Source: Neisseria mucosa (GTDB taxonomy: Bacteria; Pseudomonadota; Gammaproteobacteria; Burkholderiales; Neisseriaceae). From it: a DNA stretch of 64,000 nt. The stretch lies in assembly GCA_003028315.1 (NCBI GenBank), contig CP028150.1:558001-622000 (forward strand), written 5' to 3'. Below are positions 63,139 to 64,000 of the stretch, piece after piece. Positions within the stretch are counted from its first letter, which is position 1. Every line of letters starts with the position of its first letter. The notes below the pieces were generated by a model that worked only from the letters and a program-made list of their open reading frames with translations, did no database searches and was not told the DNA's origin. Position numbers and translations under genes: made by a program.

Positions 63139-63910
63139 TCACTCTCGCTTCGCGTTACCAAACACCAGCTTATCGGTTTTGAACGTATAGTAATCAATCC
63201 AATCCTGCAGATATTCATACGGGTAAGACAAGTCATACTGTTTCATAAAATCGAAGATGTCTTGGTATTCGTCTGCCGGCAGCGGATCGTAAACAATCAA
63301 ATCCCTCGGCGCGATTTCGTGGTCTATGCCTAAATCGAAACCGTGCATGGATGCGATTTTGGCGTAGGTAACGATTTGCGGCTGCAGGTAGAAATCGAAA
63401 TAGGACAATGTTTCTTTGGCAGCCATACGCGCGGTTTTTTTATCGAAAAGCGGCCATCAGCAGAGTATTGTAAATCATATGACGGTTGAGGTCGTAGCGG
63501 TTTACGAAGGCTTCTGTATCGTTGGCGATGTTGTCGATATTGCGCACCAGAAACTCACGCAGCTGCGGGCTGTCGCTCATCAGCATCAGAAACATCGGAT
63601 TTTGAATATTGAGCATGTCACAGGGAAAGAAGAAGGGTGTAGGGTCAGACCATCCCATACTTGCCAGTATTTCAAGTTTACTATAAGCATAAGCATACTG
63701 TTTGAACTTTTTAAGGTTGTGTTCAAACAGATAAGCATATGAGCATGCCGCATAAACATCTATAGAAATGACACAGATCGCTCCAATTGGAGATCCCTTT
63801 CTTTCATTAATATACTCTATGCTATCAGCACTTTTCTCTCTATTAAATCTTTGAGTGGTTCCTATAATCACATCTGTAATATGTCCATACCATTTTTGTG
63901 TGGTCATCAT
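63139..63910 (-). pseudogene. Unknown protein split by a frameshift, start abutted by IS630
   Basis: Two frames, 63910-63440 (MMTTQKWYGHITDVIIGTTQ onward) and 63426-63139 (MAAKETLSYFDFYLQPQIV onward), look like one gene. Reading the second frame upstream gives LFDKKTARMAAKETLSYF, which continues the first frame's TLLMA if one base is dropped near 63450. The joined product would be about 255 residues, helical and soluble. The start codon lies two bases from the IS630 end, so the native 5' region is missing. Likeness to toxin-immunity proteins (Imm49 type) is only an impression. Confidence 0.55.
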
Positions 63911-63912
63911 AT

Positions 63913-64000
63913 TATAGTCAATTAAAATCAAAATAGGACAGTGACGCATCGTCAAATCGGGCGTAATCAGACAATACGGTTCGCAGATACCGCTTAATAT
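63913..64000 (-). mobile_element. IS630-family element, cut by window edge
   Basis: Begins TATAGTCAATTAAAATCAAA, identical to the start of the 22890 copy, and continues with the 3' end of the transposase gene. Confidence 0.85.

Noticed and set aside
63139..63426. 95-residue gene on its own
   Set aside because: The frame continues upstream into the neighbouring frame's sequence, so a frameshifted single gene is a better reading.

Overview
The window is chromosomal DNA from a commensal Neisseria. The DNA uptake sequence (DUS) AGGTCGTCTGAA occurs dozens of times, mostly as inverted pairs at gene ends. This is the DUS dialect I associate with the N. mucosa / N. sicca group; the meningococcal and gonococcal form is GCCGTCTGAA. 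Gene content (pilC, ISC-type ferredoxin and HscA, lut genes, IS1655-like and IS1106-like elements, a Correia element) agrees with Neisseria. Species assignment is inference.

Layout. 1-1650: 5' part of a NarX/NarQ-type nitrate/nitrite sensor kinase, then mobA. 1777-4800: RNase R, two tRNA-Leu(CAG) and one tRNA-Ser(GGA). 5038-11044: siderophore-iron locus, with a FepA-like TonB-dependent receptor and a periplasmic binding protein on the minus strand, divergent from a permease and an ATPase. 11191-18719: accessory block with a frameshifted pilC between two inverted 180-bp MITEs, an IS30 element, an IS1106-like element and IS630 remnants. 18705-21692: unknown protein, acyl-CoA dehydrogenase, VIT-family metal transporter. 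21700-24232: an AT-rich foreign stretch (Sel1-repeat gene next to Pasteurellaceae-type uptake sequences), then an IS630 copy and an IS30 fragment. 24289-30555: ispD-dnaQ, a probable Fur-controlled small protein, DUF4124 protein, purM, PerM-like permease, MTA/MTI phosphorylase. 30798-34089: metE and metF. 34433-38368: iscX, fdx, a DenV-like glycosylase and hscA. 38565-41743: hpnD-hpnE, a third MITE, an SDR. 41929-47167: trxB, hemB, a lipoprotein, an OFA-type MFS carrier. 47202-51377: IS3 element, DUF945 protein, IS5/IS427-type element. 51396-56161: DHA2 efflux carrier and the lutACB L-lactate operon behind a strong Fur-box match. 56466-62600: ilvD, Correia element, ispF, rpiA, SNase-like nuclease, uvrC. 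62739-64000: a small exported protein, a split gene and the end of another IS630 copy.

How it fits together. Core metabolism (methionine, purine, haem, isoprenoid, branched-chain amino acid, Fe-S and lactate functions) is colinear and well spaced, and DUS hairpins serve as terminators. Iron is a recurring theme: siderophore uptake, Fur-like sites before the lut operon and the 26086 gene, ISC maturation, and a VIT transporter. Mobile elements concentrate around pilC and at 18-24 kb, where they have truncated several genes. Three of the elements sit in or against DUS hairpins.

No rRNA genes, CRISPR array or complete prophage were seen.
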